Shown here piece by piece: positions 41,361 to 50,031 of a DNA stretch of 64,000 bases. The notes under the pieces were generated by a model. It was not told where the DNA came from. It made no database searches and saw only the letters and a list, made by a program, of their open reading frames with translations. The stretch's first letter is position 1. Every line of letters begins with the position of its first letter. The stretch covers positions 1 through 64,000 of the forward strand of contig SVHG01000007.1 of the NCBI GenBank assembly GCA_015055965.1. Direction: 5' to 3'. The translations under genes and the position numbers were made by a program. Origin of the DNA: Clostridiales bacterium (lineage in GTDB: Bacteria; Bacillota; Clostridia; Christensenellales; Borkfalkiaceae).

Positions 41361-41416
41361 CTGTGTGATACTCCGTTAAGAGTATCACGCTATTTGCGCT
41401 ACGCCTTTGAATTTAA

Positions 41417-42703
41417 TTATAGCTTAATAACCGTTTGACCGCCCATAAAAGGTCTTAATACTTCGGGAATGGTGATAGAACCGTCTGCATTTTGGTACTG
41501 TTCAACAAGAGCAGGGAATACGCGAGAGGTTGCTAAACCGCTACCGTTAAGGGTGTGTAAGTATTCGGGCTTGCCGGTCTTAGAATCACGGTATCTGGTG
41601 TTGTTTCTTCTTGCTTGGTAATCGTTTGCGTTAGAAACGGAGCTAACTTCCTTGTAGATACCCATAGAAGGAATCCAAACTTCAATATCGTAGGTTCTTG
41701 CCATAGAAGCAGAGCAGTCGCCTGCGGCAAGCTTGCTTAGTCTAAAGTGTAATCCAAGCTTTTCCATAAGTGAGCAAGCCTTACCAACCAGCTCTTCAAA
41801 AGCCTTCATAGAACGTTCGGGATGAGCGTACTGTACCATTTCTATCTTGTTGAATTGGTGACCGCGAATCATACCTCTTTCTTCTGCGCGATAGCTACCT
41901 GCTTCCTTACGGTAGCAGGGGGTGTATGCAAAGAACTTCATAGGAAGATTGCTTTCGTCTACTATTTCGCCGGCGTACATGTTAACTAACGCAGTTTCTG
42001 CGGTGGGAAGCATAAATTTGCCCTTCTTTCTATCTTCATCCTCGCCTTCAACCCAGAATACTTCTTCAGTAAATTTGGGGAACTGACCTGCGCCAAAGCC
42101 TGCGTTATAGCCTAGCATGTGAGGGGGAAGAATAAATTCGTAACCGTCGTTTAAGTGCTCGCTAATAAAGAAGTTTAAAAGCGCCCATTCAAGTCTTGCG
42201 CCTTCACCGCGGTATAACCAGTGACCGCCACCGGAAAGCTTAACGCCACGCTCGTAGTCAATAAGATTTAAAGCGGTGCAAAGATCAACGTGGTTTTTAG
42301 CTTCAAAGTCAAAGTTGGGCTTTTCGCCGTAAACCTTAACTACTTGGTTGTTTTCCTTTTCGCCGGCAAGTAAGTCCTCGTCGGGAAGGTTGGGAAGTGA
42401 AGCAACGATATCAAAAATGCGATCGCTAACAACGTTTAACCTAGCGTCTTGCTCTGCGATTTTTTCGCCAAGCTTTTTCATGCTTGCAAATATGGGAGCA
42501 ACGTCTTCGCCTGCCTTTTTAAGGCGGGGAATATCAGCAGAAACTTTATTTCTTTCTGCCTTCATGCTTTCTACGGAAAGAATAATTTCCTTTCTTTCTG
42601 CGTCTAAAGCTAAAAGCTCGCTAAAGTCAACGTTGTGGCCCTTTTTAGCAAGGCGTTCTTGAATAAGAGTGGGGTTTTCAATTATTTTCTTTACGTCTAA
42701 CAT
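41417..42703 (-). CDS. serS: Seryl-tRNA synthetase
   Basis: A class II synthetase that charges tRNA-Ser (and tRNA-Sec where present). The 428 residues are standard. The N-terminal long antiparallel coiled coil (about 25-100) grips the tRNA. The catalytic domain shows motif 2 around FAYTPCYRKEAGSYRAEERG and motif 3 in NGSGLATSRVFPALVEQYQ. It is a single minus-strand gene, divergent from cysS. No T-box leader is visible in the short 180-bp divergent gap. Confidence 0.97.
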   Translation of the reverse strand: MLDVKKIIENPTLIQERLAKKGHNVDFSELLALDAERKEIILSVESMKAERNKVSADIPRLKKAGEDVAPIFASMKKLGEKIAEQDARLNVVSDRIFDIVASLPNLPDEDLLAGEKENNQVVKVYGEKPNFDFEAKNHVDLCTALNLIDYERGVKLSGGGHWLYRGEGARLEWALLNFFISEHLNDGYEFILPPHMLGYNAGFGAGQFPKFTEEVFWVEGEDEDRKKGKFMLPTAETALVNMYAGEIVDESNLPMKFFAYTPCYRKEAGSYRAEERGMIRGHQFNKIEMVQYAHPERSMKAFEELVGKACSLMEKLGLHFRLSKLAAGDCSASMARTYDIEVWIPSMGIYKEVSSVSNANDYQARRNNTRYRDSKTGKPEYLHTLNGSGLATSRVFPALVEQYQNADGSITIPEVLRPFMGGQTVIKL

Positions 42704-42831
42704 AGTAATACCTTTTTGCGCGAAAAGTAAAATTTAAGCGCAAACACGTCTTTTTTTCTTTTAGTATAATGCATTTTTACAAAATTTGCAATAAAAAATA
42801 GGGTAATAAACTTAAACTCAATTAAAAATAA

Positions 42832-42868
42832 TTGCAAAAGCGTTAAAAGTATGTTAAAATACATACTT
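42832..42868 (+). promoter_or_regulatory. cysS promoter with overlapping inverted repeat
   Basis: TTGCAA (42832-42837), 17 bp, TAAAAT (42855-42860). The -10 box lies between the arms AAGTATG (42847-42853) and CATACTT (42862-42868), a possible operator. Confidence 0.5.
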
Positions 42869-42928
42869 GTAATATAATATTATATAATGGGCGAGAAGGC
42901 AGTTTTTCCTTTCGCCGTTGGAGAATAT

Positions 42929-44320
42929 ATGAAGATTTATAACACGCTTACCGGCAAAAAACAGGAATTTATACCACTAGAAGGCAACAAGGTAAGAATG
43001 TACGCTTGCGGTATTACCGTTTCCGGCGAAGCGCATATCGGGCACGCTTACCAAGCGCTTATTTACGATATTATGCGTAAGTATTTGGTTAAAAAGGGCT
43101 ACGACGTAACCTATGCAAGAAACTATACCGACGTAGACGATAAGATTATAGCTAAGTCTAACGAAACGGGCGTTCCCGCAGAAGAGTACGCAAAGGAAAT
43201 GATAAAGGTAATAGATAGGGAAATGGCAAGGCTTTGCGTTGACGATCCCGATATCTGGCTTAAGGCAACGGAAAGTATAGAGGATATTATCTCTTTCGTT
43301 TCCACGCTAATAGAAAAGGGGCACGCGTACGCAACCAAAAAGGGTGACGTTTATTTTTCTGTAGAAAGCTTCCCTTCATACGGTAAGCTATCACACAGAA
43401 ATTTAGAAGATGCTAAAAACGGCGTTCGTATAGATAACGACGAAGAAAAGAAAAATCCATTAGACTTTGCTTTATGGAAGTCTGCTAAGCCCGGCGAGCC
43501 CTATTGGGAATCACCTTGGGGACAGGGTAGACCCGGTTGGCATATAGAATGCTCTACCATGAATAAAAAGGCGTTTGGCGATACCATTGATATTCACGGT
43601 GGCGGTAGGGATTTAATCTTCCCCCACCACGAAAACGAAATTGCTCAAACGGAGGCGTTAACGGGTAAGACCTTTGCAAACTTCTGGGTGCATAACGGAC
43701 TTATTAAGGTAAACGGCCAAAAGATGAGTAAGTCGCTTGGCAACAGCCTTTTCTTAAAGGACTTATTAGACAGGTATTCGCACGAAACGGTTAAATTTGC
43801 TCTTTTATCTACAAACTATAGGGCGGATATTAACGTTACCGATAACCTTTTCCCTGATGCGGAAAAGCACCTTGCGGAATTTTACGGCGTAATTATTTCC
43901 GCTAAGAAAAAGGGAATACAAATTGCAGGCGAAAGCCCCGTTATAGATGCGGAATTTAACGAAGCTATGGATAACGACTTTAACACCGCCGTTGCAATAA
44001 GTAATCTATTCGTTTACTTTAAGAGAATTAAATCAAAAATCAACGCAGGCGATTTAAGCGCAGGCGCAGATATAAATCAAATTATCAAAACCTATTCTTT
44101 ACTTGGCTTATTCACTTCCGTACCTGAAGAATTCGTTGAAAAATACGGCGAAAAGCAGGCGGAAATTCCTGCAGAAGTAACCGCTTTAGCAGAGCAGATG
44201 CAAGAAGCGCGCAAGGTAAAGGATTATCAAACGGCAGACGCAATTCGCGCTAAAATAGATTGCATGGGCTACACCGTGCTAATCACAAGAGAGGGTTGCG
44301 TAATCAAAAGCAAAAATTAA
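42929..44320 (+). CDS. cysS: Cysteinyl-tRNA synthetase
   Basis: A class I synthetase charging tRNA-Cys. It has 463 residues from the ATG at 42929, chosen because GGAG lies 6-7 bp upstream and MKIYNTLTGKKQEF is the usual N-terminus; an ATG 42 bp earlier has no RBS. Signatures: MYACGITVSGEAHIGHAYQ (zinc Cys and HIGH), GWHIECSTM (zinc Cys) and KMSKSLGN. The C-terminal DALR-like helical domain is complete. It is followed after 32 bp by alaS in the same direction, so the pair probably forms an operon. Confidence 0.96.
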   Translation: MKIYNTLTGKKQEFIPLEGNKVRMYACGITVSGEAHIGHAYQALIYDIMRKYLVKKGYDVTYARNYTDVDDKIIAKSNETGVPAEEYAKEMIKVIDREMARLCVDDPDIWLKATESIEDIISFVSTLIEKGHAYATKKGDVYFSVESFPSYGKLSHRNLEDAKNGVRIDNDEEKKNPLDFALWKSAKPGEPYWESPWGQGRPGWHIECSTMNKKAFGDTIDIHGGGRDLIFPHHENEIAQTEALTGKTFANFWVHNGLIKVNGQKMSKSLGNSLFLKDLLDRYSHETVKFALLSTNYRADINVTDNLFPDAEKHLAEFYGVIISAKKKGIQIAGESPVIDAEFNEAMDNDFNTAVAISNLFVYFKRIKSKINAGDLSAGADINQIIKTYSLLGLFTSVPEEFVEKYGEKQAEIPAEVTALAEQMQEARKVKDYQTADAIRAKIDCMGYTVLITREGCVIKSKN

Positions 44321-44352
44321 TTAAGAAATAAGAAAAACGAAGGTATATAAAG

Positions 44353-46140
44353 ATGAAAAAATTAACTAGCGAACAATTAAGAGAAAAATATTTAAAGTTT
44401 TTCCAATCTAAAGGGCACGCAATTATCCCTTCTGCAAGCTTAATACCCGAAAACGATCCTTCGGTATTATTCACAACGGCAGGTATGCACCCACTAGTTC
44501 CCTATCTTTTAGGGGAAAAGCACCCTGCAGGTAACAGACTTACCGACGTTCAAAAGTGCGTTAGAACGGGCGATATAGACGAGGTTGGCGATTTATCGCA
44601 CTGCACCTTCTTTGAAATGCTTGGCAACTGGTCATTAGGCGATTATTTTAACCACGAAGCAATTAAGTGGAGCTATGAATTCTTAACCGGCGAAGAATAC
44701 TTAGGTATTTCACCCGATCGTTTAGCTGTAACCGTTTTTGCAGGCGACGAGGACGCTCCCCGTGATGAAGATAGCGCTAAGGTTTGGGAAGAATGCGGTA
44801 TTGCAAAGGATCATATCTTCTATTTACCCAAGAAGAATAACTGGTGGATTGCAGGCAAAACCGGTCCTTGCGGTCCTGATACCGAAATGTTCATTATAAG
44901 AGATCAAGAGCCCTGCTGTGAAAGGTGTGATCCCGCTTGCGATTGTGGTAGATATTTAGAAATTTGGAACAACGTATTTATGCAGTTCTATCGCCACGAG
45001 GACGGTACTTATACTAAGCTTGCTCAACGCAACGTAGATACCGGTATGGGCTTAGAAAGAACTCTTTGCACTATTAACGGAACGCCCAGCGTTTACGATA
45101 CCGACCTATTTGAGGGCGCAAAGGCAGAAATAGAAAGATTAAGCGGTAAAACCTACGGTGAAGATCCCGAAGAAACCAGAGCGTTTAGAATTATTCTTGA
45201 CCATATGAGAACTGCAACCTTTATGCTTGGCGATTATAGGGGAGTAGTTCCTTCTAACGTAGACCAAGGATATATTTTAAGACGTTTAATAAGACGCGCG
45301 GTTCGCTTCTCACGTCAAATTGGCTTACCCGGCGGTAACCTAAGAAATATTGCCGCTTGCTACGTTGAAAAGTATGCAAACGTATATCCCGAGCTTAAGC
45401 AGAACGAAGATAGAATTTACGCTGAATTAGATAAAGAAGAAGAAAAGTTCGGCAAGGCTTTAGAGGATGGATTAAAGGAATTCAACAAGGTAATCAGTCA
45501 TATTCCCGGCGAAGTATTCCCCGGTAAAACTGCATTCCGTTTATACGATACCTACGGCTTCCCCCTAGAAATGACGCAAGAGCTTGCAAAGGAACAGGGT
45601 AAGGAGGTCGACGTTGAAGGATACAACAACGCATTCGCAGAGCACCAGAAAAAATCTTCTGCAGGAGCAGAACAAAAATTTAAAGGCGGTCTTGCAGATA
45701 CTAGCGAAGCAACCGCTCATCTTCACACGGCAACCCACTTAATGCAGGCTGCTTTAAGAAAGGTATTAGATCCTTCAGTAAGCCAACGCGGTTCTAACAT
45801 TACCGTTGAGCGTTTACGCTTTGACTTTAACTTTGGAAGACCTATGACTGCAGAAGAAATTGCAGAGGTAGAAAAGCTGGTTAACGAAGCTATTAAGGCA
45901 GACGTTGAAGTAGTAATGGAAGAAATGACCGTTGAAGAAGCTAAGGCTCAAGGAGCTATCGGCTTATTTGAAAGCAAGTACGGCGATAAGGTTAAGGTTT
46001 ACACCATGGGCGAATTCAGTAAGGAAATTTGCGGTGGTCCTCACGCTAAAAGAACGGGCGATCTTGGCACGTTTAAGATCGTTAAGGAACAGTCCTCATC
46101 AAGCGGTGTAAGAAGAATTAAAGCCGTTTTAAACAAGTAA
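44353..46140 (+). CDS. alaS: Short alanyl-tRNA synthetase lacking the C-Ala region
   Basis: A class II synthetase charging tRNA-Ala. The catalytic domain (about 1-240), tRNA-recognition helices (about 240-440) and editing (SAD) domain (about 450-595) are present. The editing-site zinc ligands are intact: His458, His462, Cys560 and His564. At 595 residues it is about 280 shorter than typical bacterial AlaRS, ending right after the editing domain with no DHHA1/C-Ala domain. The next gene is greA, so the missing part is not simply frameshifted. A truncated form can aminoacylate in other species, but the C-Ala domain normally helps the two active sites cooperate. Confidence 0.93.
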   Translation: MKKLTSEQLREKYLKFFQSKGHAIIPSASLIPENDPSVLFTTAGMHPLVPYLLGEKHPAGNRLTDVQKCVRTGDIDEVGDLSHCTFFEMLGNWSLGDYFNHEAIKWSYEFLTGEEYLGISPDRLAVTVFAGDEDAPRDEDSAKVWEECGIAKDHIFYLPKKNNWWIAGKTGPCGPDTEMFIIRDQEPCCERCDPACDCGRYLEIWNNVFMQFYRHEDGTYTKLAQRNVDTGMGLERTLCTINGTPSVYDTDLFEGAKAEIERLSGKTYGEDPEETRAFRIILDHMRTATFMLGDYRGVVPSNVDQGYILRRLIRRAVRFSRQIGLPGGNLRNIAACYVEKYANVYPELKQNEDRIYAELDKEEEKFGKALEDGLKEFNKVISHIPGEVFPGKTAFRLYDTYGFPLEMTQELAKEQGKEVDVEGYNNAFAEHQKKSSAGAEQKFKGGLADTSEATAHLHTATHLMQAALRKVLDPSVSQRGSNITVERLRFDFNFGRPMTAEEIAEVEKLVNEAIKADVEVVMEEMTVEEAKAQGAIGLFESKYGDKVKVYTMGEFSKEICGGPHAKRTGDLGTFKIVKEQSSSSGVRRIKAVLNK

Positions 46141-46215
46141 AGTAAAAACACGCGGTATTCCGCAAAAAATAAAAAGGCCCTTTTGGGCTACCAAATAAAA
46201 TTAAGAGGTATAAAA

Positions 46216-46686
46216 ATGATTGAAAAAGTAATTTTAACCGAAGAAGGTAAGCTTGAGCTTGAGAAAAGACTTGAATACTTAAAAATGGTTAAGCGCCCTG
46301 AAATTACGGAGCGCATTAAAGCAGCAAGAGAATTCGGTGACCTTTCAGAAAACGCTGAATACGACGCTGCAAAGAACGAACAAGCGCTTATCGAAGGCGA
46401 AATCGTTGAATTAGAAAATAAGCTTAAACACGCAGAAATTATTACCGTTAACGCTAGAAAGGACGTTGCAGGCGTTGGCTCAACCGTAACCTTTACCGAT
46501 TTAAGTGATAACAAGGAATACACCTTTGCTATCGTTGGTACTACCGAAGCAGACTTTAAGGCAGGTAAGATTTCTAACGAATCCCCTATCGGCAAGGCTT
46601 TAATCGGTAAGCGCGTTGGCGAAATTGCAACCGTAGAAGCTCCTGCATCAAGCTACGGTATTCGCTTAGAAAAGGTATCTTACTAA
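46216..46686 (+). CDS. greA: Transcription elongation factor GreA
   Basis: Rescues backtracked RNA polymerase by stimulating transcript cleavage. It has 156 residues from the ATG at 46216, preceded by AGAGG; an ATG 33 bp upstream would add an untypical leader. The N-terminal coiled-coil domain (about 1-75) carries the acidic tip in FGDLSENAEYDAAK, and the C-terminal FKBP-like domain (about 80-156) has ISNESPIGKALIGKRVGE. It sits 75 bp after alaS. Small hairpins in that gap have no clear T-tail. Confidence 0.96.
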   Translation: MIEKVILTEEGKLELEKRLEYLKMVKRPEITERIKAAREFGDLSENAEYDAAKNEQALIEGEIVELENKLKHAEIITVNARKDVAGVGSTVTFTDLSDNKEYTFAIVGTTEADFKAGKISNESPIGKALIGKRVGEIATVEAPASSYGIRLEKVSY

Positions 46687-46694
46687 GAGTATAA

Positions 46695-47699
46695 ATGGAT
46701 AATCGCTTTACAAAGAAAAGGGTAGCGAATATGCTATCCTACGATTGGATTAAGATGATAGTCTTGGTTGTTGCAATCGTATTCCTTTGGGTATTGGCGT
46801 TCACGATAGGCTCTCCGCGCGCAAGCAAAGGGCAGACCTTTGGTATATTCTATTTTTACGGCGGAGATTATAGATATTCTACCGATCCCACTACTCTTGG
46901 CGAGAATATGCAAAAAGAGGGCGTTTTTTCTTACGACGTGCTTGATTTTAACGTTCGCGAAATTGGGGAAACGTATGCGGAAATTTTATTAACCTCTAAC
47001 TCCGTTCAGGAAGGTGACGTTATGATTACCGTTGACCACCCCGAAAGCATAGAAAAGCTTAAATCTCCCTTCCGTATTCTTATAGATAATTACGGCGAGG
47101 TGTTTTACGATTATAACGACCTTATTGCTGACGCTAAAAAATACTGCTTAGAAAACGGGTTCGTTTATTCTTCTAACGGCGTTTATTATTTAAACGAGCA
47201 AAGAATAACCGATTATTTTGCCCAAAGAATGAAAAAAGATCCCCGCTTTAGAAATGAAGAAAGCCAAAGATATCAAGATGGCGTTAAAGGGGAAATAGAG
47301 CGTATTAAAAGGGTTTGGAATAACGCTATTATGCTTGAAGACTGCTTGAATACCCACCCCGAAATAAAGTATTCTTACGTAAGATATACGCAGACGGTGG
47401 CGGCTGATCCTAACGCTATTGATGCAGAAACTCTTGCTAATCAAAAGGAAAGAGTTTACGGTATAAACCTTGGTCGCCTTACGGGTACTGAAAAGGTTAT
47501 TACCAGCGATTTTTACTATAACCTTTACGACGAAGAGGGGGCTGTTACCGGCTCTACTGCAGAGGGTATAGTATTATGCGTATACGATTATTACGGTTAT
47601 CAACCCCATTTGCAGTTTGAAACCTTAAGCTTCGTAAACGCAATGATTTCTAAGTACAGTAATTTCTTAAACACACAGTTACCCGCTTTAATAAAGTAA
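46695..47699 (+). CDS. Unknown single-pass membrane protein
   Basis: I do not recognise this 334-residue protein. One hydrophobic helix (about 20-42) follows a basic N-terminus (MDNRFTKKRVANML), predicting a short cytoplasmic tail and a large exterior domain. The outer part is rich in Tyr, Asp and Glu, with YFYGGDYRYSTDP just beyond the membrane, a charged helical stretch about 155-215 (LNEQRITDYFAQRMKKDPRF) and no Cys pairs or catalytic motif I can name. Its start is 8 bp after the greA stop, so translation is probably coupled to greA. The composition is like that of its neighbours, with no sign of transfer. Confidence 0.75.
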   Translation: MDNRFTKKRVANMLSYDWIKMIVLVVAIVFLWVLAFTIGSPRASKGQTFGIFYFYGGDYRYSTDPTTLGENMQKEGVFSYDVLDFNVREIGETYAEILLTSNSVQEGDVMITVDHPESIEKLKSPFRILIDNYGEVFYDYNDLIADAKKYCLENGFVYSSNGVYYLNEQRITDYFAQRMKKDPRFRNEESQRYQDGVKGEIERIKRVWNNAIMLEDCLNTHPEIKYSYVRYTQTVAADPNAIDAETLANQKERVYGINLGRLTGTEKVITSDFYYNLYDEEGAVTGSTAEGIVLCVYDYYGYQPHLQFETLSFVNAMISKYSNFLNTQLPALIK

Positions 47700-47753
47700 G
47701 GGTGTTTTACTAACGCGCTAAAGGCGTAAATGCAAAAAAGGACGGAAGTATAT

Positions 47754-49073
47754 ATGAAAAAAGAATATATTGCCGACTGCTTGGCCTCTTACGCTAAAGA
47801 AGGCGCTGTTCGCTTGCATATGCCCGGGCATAAGGGTAAGGTGGAAGGCTCGCTTAGCGAGGCTTACGGTCGCGATATTACGGAGCTTTCCTTTTCAGAT
47901 AACCTGGCTAACCCAAGCGGGGTTATTATGCTTGCGGAAAACGATATAGCAAAAATATGCGGGGCGAAAAGGTCGCATATTTTAACGGGTGGCTCTACCT
48001 TGGGTGTTTTAACTGCCGTTTTTGCGGTTAAAAATAAGGGTAAAAAAATGATAGTGCAAAGGGGCTCGCATAAAAGCGTTTTCAACGCGCTTGAGCTTTT
48101 TGGTATAGAACCGATATTCTTAAATGAAAAAATAGAAAACGGATTGTTTACGGGTGAGTTTTTAAACGGCGAGCTGTTTGATATGGCAGATAACGAGCTT
48201 ATAGGCGCGCTTTTAACCTCTCCGGACTATTTTGGTAGAGCGCTTGATTTAAAAAATATAAATAAAAGGCTTAAAAAAAATAACAAGCTTTTAATCGTAG
48301 ACGGCGCTCACGGCGCGCATTTCGTTTTTGATAATCTCACCCTTTACGCCGGTAAATACGCCGATATTTGGGTAGACGGCGCGCATAAAACGCTGGAAAC
48401 GCTTACCCAAGGCGCAATACTTCACGTTAACGACGAAGAGCTTTTAGAAGGGGTTAACGAAGGGCTTGGTATTTTTTCCACTTCAAGCCCAAGCTATTTA
48501 ATAATGGCAAGCGTAGAAAGCGGTATTAAAAGATACGAAAGCGTAAAGGCGCAGTACGAAAAGAGCTTTTTAAAGGCAAAGCAGTTGCTTATAAACGGAG
48601 CTTGTGAAAGCGGGCTTAAAATTCTTAAAACGGATGATTACTTAAAGGTAACCCTGCTTTGTAAGGGATTTGGCAACGAGCTTGGCGAGCTGTTAGAAAA
48701 AAACGGGATATACGCGGAGCTGGTTTCAGATAACGCAATATTGTTTATGCTTTCTGCAAAATTTAGTGAAGAGGAAGCGTTAAGAGTAGTTGAAGCTCTA
48801 AAGAGCGCCAATTTAAGCTCTAAGGTTAAAGATATAAAAATGCCTTTACCCGTTAGAAAAATGGGGTACGTAAAGGCAAGAAAAAGTGAAAGCGAAAGCC
48901 TTTTATTAAAGGATGCGTTAGGGCGTGTTTGCGCGCAAAACGCGGGATTGTTCCCACCTTGCTATCCCGTTATTACGGCTGGCGAGATATACGATTCTTC
49001 AGTTATAAAAAGGCTTAGCGCGAAGAATACTTTTGGCGTAGAGGGCGGATTTGTAAAAGTAGTTAAGGAGTAA
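47754..49073 (+). CDS. PLP-dependent Orn/Lys/Arg decarboxylase-family protein
   Basis: A fold-type I PLP enzyme of 439 residues from the ATG at 47754; an ATG 24 bp earlier lacks an RBS. Signatures: RLHMPGHKG at the N-terminus, LTGGSTLGVLTAVFA, the cofactor-binding DGAHGAHF and the PLP lysine in VDGAHKTLETLTQGA. It belongs to the short YaaO-like (SpeA-type) decarboxylase group. In B. subtilis yaaO precedes tmk, holB and ricT, matching the order here except that tmk is absent. The true substrate (arginine, lysine or ornithine) cannot be told from sequence. Confidence 0.88.
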   Translation: MKKEYIADCLASYAKEGAVRLHMPGHKGKVEGSLSEAYGRDITELSFSDNLANPSGVIMLAENDIAKICGAKRSHILTGGSTLGVLTAVFAVKNKGKKMIVQRGSHKSVFNALELFGIEPIFLNEKIENGLFTGEFLNGELFDMADNELIGALLTSPDYFGRALDLKNINKRLKKNNKLLIVDGAHGAHFVFDNLTLYAGKYADIWVDGAHKTLETLTQGAILHVNDEELLEGVNEGLGIFSTSSPSYLIMASVESGIKRYESVKAQYEKSFLKAKQLLINGACESGLKILKTDDYLKVTLLCKGFGNELGELLEKNGIYAELVSDNAILFMLSAKFSEEEALRVVEALKSANLSSKVKDIKMPLPVRKMGYVKARKSESESLLLKDALGRVCAQNAGLFPPCYPVITAGEIYDSSVIKRLSAKNTFGVEGGFVKVVKE

Positions 49074-49077
49074 GGGC

Positions 49078-50031
49078 ATGGTTGAATTATTTAAAAAGAC
49101 GGTGGCTTATAAAATAATTCTGGGCGATAAAACGCGCGGGCAGCTTTCGCACGCTTACGCGCTCGTTTGCGAGGATTGTTTTACGCTTAACGCCTTTATT
49201 AAAATAGTTGCCAAGATGCTGCTTTGCGATAGCGCCGATTATTGTGACCAATGCCGTAGCTGTAGATTAATAGAAAAGGGTACTCATTCAGACGTAACCT
49301 TTTATCCAAAAACTGCAGGCGGAAAAATTTTAACGGGGGATATAGATGAGCTTATTGCCCAAACTTATATTAAGCCCGTAGAAAGCGAAAAAAGAGTATT
49401 TGCTTTGGTAAATACCGCCTCTATGAACGGTTCTGCGCAAAACAAGCTTTTAAAAACCTTGGAAGAACCGCCTAAAAACGTGTTTATCGTTATGGGAATA
49501 GAAAACGAAAACGCAATACTTCCCACCGTTAAATCAAGAATTAAAAAGCTAGAAATTCCCAGCTTTTCAGACGAGGATTTGTTAGAAGGCTTGCAAAGCG
49601 TTTGCCCGGATAAGGAAAAGCTTGCCAGGGCTGTGAGCTTTGCGGAAGGTAAGGCTGGCGTTGCAGTTGAATACTATAACGAAGAAAAGGGGTTACACAC
49701 CGAAGAATTCGTGTATAACCTATTAAAAGAGATGAAGTCAAGCAGGGAAGTGTCTTCCTTTGCTTGTAAGATAGATAAAGATAATATTAAGGAGTTCTTA
49801 GTGTGCTTGAAAAAGACTATGAGCTCTATCGTAAGGCGTTATAGCTGCGGTGGCGGTAGCTCCGTAATAGAAGAGCTTTCACAAATATACAAGCTACCCA
49901 GCGCTCTTGCTATAATAGAAAGGGTTAATTTAGCAGAAAGGGCGCTTTACTATAACGGCAACGTGAACGTCGTTACGGACGGTATATTGCTTTCCATATT
50001 AGAGGAGAAATACAGATGGCAAAAATTGTAG
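49078..50031 (+). CDS. holB: DNA polymerase III delta-prime subunit
   Basis: A clamp-loader subunit of the replication machinery, 317 residues. The AAA+-like N-terminal domain lacks a working Walker A, as expected of delta-prime. The zinc module is visible as CDSADYCDQCRSCRL near 42-56, the sensor-like KTLEEPPKNVFIVMG around 128-142, and the TVKSRIKKLEIPS block next. The C-terminal third is helical. It starts 4 bp after the decarboxylase stop, and its own end overlaps ricT by 16 bp. Confidence 0.92.
   Translation: MVELFKKTVAYKIILGDKTRGQLSHAYALVCEDCFTLNAFIKIVAKMLLCDSADYCDQCRSCRLIEKGTHSDVTFYPKTAGGKILTGDIDELIAQTYIKPVESEKRVFALVNTASMNGSAQNKLLKTLEEPPKNVFIVMGIENENAILPTVKSRIKKLEIPSFSDEDLLEGLQSVCPDKEKLARAVSFAEGKAGVAVEYYNEEKGLHTEEFVYNLLKEMKSSREVSSFACKIDKDNIKEFLVCLKKTMSSIVRRYSCGGGSSVIEELSQIYKLPSALAIIERVNLAERALYYNGNVNVVTDGILLSILEEKYRWQKL

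Larger units (their letters stand above)
41014..41408. mobile_element. MITE-like element with 28-29 bp inverted ends and a hairpin array
   Basis: The left end (41014-41041, GCGTAACGCATTTTGCGTGA then TACTC) and the complement of the right end (41380-41408, GCGTAGCGCAAATAGCGTGA then TACTC) match at about 25 of 28 positions. The right end also folds on itself (GTGATACTC / GAGTATCAC). Inside are a GGGCTAAGCCC hairpin, a terminator-like hairpin (41136-41178) and a third kind of hairpin array (41191-41360). There is no coding region. No clear target duplication is visible. Confidence 0.65.

Noticed and set aside
42704..42928. T-box riboswitch between serS and cysS
   Set aside because: No T-box core or antiterminator motif is visible and the leaders are too short.
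46141..46215. alaS truncated by a recent frameshift
   Set aside because: No alaS-like C-terminal sequence follows in any frame before greA, so this is a genuinely short gene.
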